A stretch of DNA of 64,000 nt, from positions 62,001-126,000 of the forward strand of contig KQ965839.1 in the NCBI GenBank assembly GCA_001574975.1. The letters are read 5' to 3'. Position numbers and translations under genes: made by a program. Source of the stretch: Gonapodya prolifera JEL478. Lineage: Eukaryota > Monoblepharomycota > Monoblepharidomycetes > Monoblepharidales > Gonapodyaceae. The notes beneath the pieces were generated by a model. The model had not been told where the DNA came from. It saw only the letters and a program-made list of their open reading frames with translations, and ran no database searches. Position 1 is the stretch's first letter. Every line of letters starts with the position of its first letter. Below are positions 60,936 to 64,000 of this stretch, piece after piece.

Positions 60936-63900
60936 TCAACTTTGTTCCGTTTGAGCACTACCGCCACCTGGTGCCTGCCCCGATTCCACAGTCCCGCCAT
61001 CACCTAGAGTCCCAAAAACAACAGGTTGAGGCTGAGCGCTAGCTCCACTACCCGTTCGCCCCCAGACGGACCCATATCTCGCACCTAGAGTCGCCTGTGT
61101 CCGACCTACACCACCACCCTCTTGAGTGGAGAGTCCTTGGGATTCTCTTTCCCTTTCTCGTTCACCCCAGCCACCTTGGCTCCACCTGCGGCCTGTCGTG
61201 TTACCTTCCCCTCCAAATGCATTCAATGCAGATTGAGCCTTGTCCCGCACTTCGACATCAGCGTCATCCAAGATTCGCTCAATGTGTTGAGGATAAGATA
61301 TATCGCGAAGGACCGAGAGCCTTTCAGGAGTGCCTGCATCATCGACCCAGGTCAGATTGATTGAGACCCAGCACGCGGCAGTTCGGTGAGATGGAGATGG
61401 GTGTGACTCAAAAATAAATGGTGTCGATAACTTGTGATTATATGCCGCAAAGGCATGCTGGACAACTCACCCAAAACCTTTTCACTGCCTCGAGAATAGT
61501 ATTGCTGCTCATTAAAGCCCCCTTATGGCGCTCCGTTCCAATTGCAACATTGACAACCAGGTAGAGAACCTGAAAATAAAGTGGGTGGTAGATGTAGTTC
61601 CGAAAGAACGCACATCCTTCAACAGAGAATAATTACCTGGAGCGCGATACCATCCCTCACGTCGGACCTGGATTCCTCATCTCCGTCCATGTCCATTTTC
61701 GAACTTGCCACATCCCCAAAAGTGCACTCCCGTGTGCACCACCGAAGATGGTTCTCGAGGAATTTGATCAGTCGTGCTTCCCCCAGACCGGAAAACAGAT
61801 AATCGATGTCCTAAATCAAAGCCCATATCTGTCGCACCTGGCTTCACTGCACCAACCTCATGAACACGGTACCTCTTCCCGACCAACAGTGATATTCCTC
61901 ATTGCGTTCATCGCCTGCTCCCTCACTGCCAGTTCCGGTTCTCTCCAGTCTTCCATGCTCACTTCGCCCAAAGCGCCGTTATCGTCAGCATCTGGGTCCA
62001 TACCCCCACACAGCCCCACCAGCGCGTCCCAGCCGAGGCCAGAATGTGGAGAGCCCGCCGTGCCAGACACAACCGAGCGCTTAACCTCCGCTAAGAAGGG
62101 AGAGGAGTCGAACGTAAGGATCGATATCTTGTGGCGAAAGTTCATTTTGGTCCTACCATCTGCACCAAACAGGAGGTTCTTGAGGCACCAGATAGCGTTG
62201 AGCCTCAAATGAGGATTCGCGTGGCGTGTAAGCGACACGAGGTGAGGCAAGGGGTTGGGAGGATTCAAGAACGCCTGAATGGTGCTCGAAGACTTTAGTT
62301 CATTCACTCACACAGTGACACATCACAGAACCATACCTTCTTCCCCGGCTCTTTCCCCTCCAGTACCATATTACACATCCCCGCAACCGCCTCCCTCACT
62401 AAGTCCTCGTGCATCCCAGTGCCACTGCCACGCTTCCCACCAACCTCCTCGTCCACCACCGCAGAAAGCACAGCCGCAACGTTGGCATCGGCCAGCGATG
62501 TGCGGAGCAGCTTGGGCGATCGCGACAACGACCGCACTGTTGCGCACGCCGCCACCCGCACTGAAGCTGCAGAACGGGGATCCAAATCCCGCAGGTGCTT
62601 GTCCTTCCCGGCCACGATGTAAATGAGTAGCGGCAGAATGTGCGGAACGGAAGCCACCGTCGCGCATCGGGATGGTTCCGAGAGGGACGACGCCGCCGCA
62701 AGAGCGGCCAAAGCCGAGGCAAGCAGCGTGACGCCCGGGTGGGGACCACGCGGCGCCGACACGACACGGCGGCTCGACTCCATGTCCGGGCCTACGCCGA
62801 GCTGCTTCGCAAGGGTACGCACGAGTACGACCAGGTTGTCCGCGGCCATGGCGTCCGCGGCTCGGTTGCAGAAGAGAGGGTCGGAGCCCACGAGACGGGC
62901 AAGGGTTGACAGAGCTGTGGAGAGGAGGGCGATAGCAGGGCCGTCGTAGATGGGCGGAGGGGCGGGGCGGGNGGGTTCTGCGGAGGTTTGCCATTGGGGA
63001 GGGACTGGCACGAGAGGGGGGATGGAGGGCGGGTTCTCGGAAGTGAGTTTAAGGAGTGCGGGGAGGACGCGGCGGGAAAGGTGGTCTGAGACGGTGGAGT
63101 AGGAGGGAAGAAGGGTAAAGCTGGAAGATGGGGGACAGAAAGTAACGCGGTATGAAGCATTAAGATGGACACCACCAAGATACCAAAGTACACAATCTTG
63201 CCACTCACACTTCGCAAGCCCACACTTTGGTCTCTTTCCCGCCCTCCCGCACCTTCCCCGCCACCATATCCACGATTTCGTCAGGTCCACCAAGCGCGGC
63301 TTTGCCCCCTTTCCCCCGCAAGAGCTCCTCCGCCACGTCGCGGGCATGATGTCCCTCCAGAAGCGCCGCGAGGGCTTCGAGCGCCGCCGCGGCTTCTCTG
63401 TCTCCGGGGCTTCCGACTTTAGCACCCAGGGATCCCTTGACGCAGGCGGCGAGCAGGGACGCCGCGTGGGCGGCGGTGTGCGAGTCAAGAATGGAGGCGC
63501 GGGCGAGGTCGGCCACTAGCCGGGCTGCGAGCGCGGTGAGCCGTGTGGGGACGGGGGAGAGGGCGGACGGAGTCGCGAGGAGGTTGACGAGGACCGATGC
63601 AATGGCTGGCGGGAGAGCAATGTGCGCGGGTGCTGCAGGGGGGCCGGCTGCAGCGTCGTTGGTGGGTCGGTCGTTGGTGCTGCACGTCAGCAGCGCCTTC
63701 GCGGCACGCAGGGCGGCGTCGACGACGCGCGTGTCCTCGTGGCCCAGGAGGGCGAACACGGGGGGAAGGAGTGTGGACTCGTCGAGGGTCCAGTCCGGGA
63801 ATGGGTAGGTGGAGGCGTGGCCCGCGAGGGAGGAGACGACGGATAGGGCGGTGACGCAGGGGTCCGTAGATGTGGGGTTGGGGAGGCGTGGAAGAAGGTG

Positions 63901-64000
63901 GAGTGTGGAGGTGAGGCTGGGGGATTGTGGGGGTTAGTTTTGGATGGGGACGGCGATGTGTGGAGCCTGGAGAGTCAAGAATCCGGCTCCTTGCACCATT
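60936..64000 (-). CDS. ARMC8: Armadillo-repeat protein ARMC8/GID5 (CTLH-GID ubiquitin ligase scaffold), 5' incomplete
   Basis: This is an armadillo-repeat adaptor of the GID/CTLH E3 ligase; the 5' end runs off the right edge. From the start side it reads PVFALLGHEDTRVVDAALRA, LLEGHHARDVAEELLRG, SDHLSRRVLPALLKLTSENP, PAIALLSTALSTLARLVGSD, SVRVAACATVRSLSRSPKLL and LVREAVAGMCNMVLEGKEP. Then come HANPHLRLNAIWCLKNLLFG, which matches the ARMC8 core, AVREQAMNAMRNIT, LFSGLGEARLIKFLENHLRW, ALQVLYLVVNVAIGTERHKG, ADVEVRDKAQSALNAF and a Gly/Gln-rich tail stopping at 60936. ARM repeats are Ala-rich and the codons GC-rich in the 5' half. One ambiguous base (N) at 62972 falls in this gene in a Pro-rich loop. 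About seven introns are needed. Confidence 0.86.

Overview
The window reads as nuclear DNA of a zoosporic (chytrid-type) fungus. Genes are dense, sit on both strands and carry many short GT-AG introns, mostly of 50-150 nt. The fungal call rests on two consecutive mitochondrial enzymes of the alpha-aminoadipate lysine pathway: homoaconitase (LYS4) and homoisocitrate dehydrogenase (LYS12). The flagellate call rests on a kinesin-2 motor (KIF3/FLA10 type) and a Kintoun/PIH1 axonemal-dynein assembly factor. No species is claimed. I see no CRISPR array, no rRNA or convincing tRNA, and no recognisable transposon or virus-derived element.

Layout. 1-1937: 3' part of GUF1 (mitochondrial EF4/LepA). 2024-3976: Kintoun/PIH1 protein. 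4252-5234 (-): p23 Hsp90 co-chaperone. 5500-7258: YOS9/OS-9 ER lectin. 7622-9133 (-): ribosomal protein eL6. 10552-13400 and 13959-16583: a tandem pair of CAMK-like kinases. 16751-18844: eIF3e. 18984-20240: NUDT5-type Nudix hydrolase. 20706-23011 (-): kinesin-2. 23798-26461: secreted GH78-like glycosidase. 26462-28568: a gene-poor stretch with an imperfect tandem repeat. 28569-29960: thioesterase-superfamily protein. 30509-31066: small secreted Cys-containing protein. 31100-32870: an ambiguous, possibly decayed locus. 32891-34224: TMEM243-like membrane protein. 34567-35236 (-): COX6A. 35477-37854 (-): RRM-cyclophilin PPIE/CYP33. 37924-42013: COG4. 42173-43716 (-): GT49/LARGE-like glycosyltransferase. 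43840-45625: cytochrome b5-fusion front-end desaturase. 45767-47334: LYS12. 47452-50011 (-): sulfite oxidase. 50111-52705: LYS4. 52895-53499: small mitochondrial-type protein. 53683-55950: class III aminotransferase. 56124-58256: NMD3. 58464-59486: Ser/Pro-rich protein. 59756-60831: double-chromodomain protein. 60936-64000 (-): ARMC8/GID5 armadillo protein, running off the right edge.

Functional themes. Two successive lysine-pathway genes flank a mitochondrial sulfite oxidase, and LYS4 and SUOX share a ~100 bp divergent promoter. Several neighbours also look mitochondrial (COX6A, GUF1, the small protein after LYS4). Secretory and ER genes are well represented (YOS9, COG4, GT49, GH78).

The most unusual signals are these: (i) two unrelated genes, RPL6 and LYS4, carry introns built from the same colinear repeat, with a third weaker case in PPIE, which looks like an introner-type element; (ii) a 12-nt microexon encodes part of the glycine-rich loop in only one of two tandem kinase paralogs; (iii) those kinases share a conserved C-terminal motif outside the kinase domain; (iv) both chromodomains of one small protein are cut by an intron at the same place.
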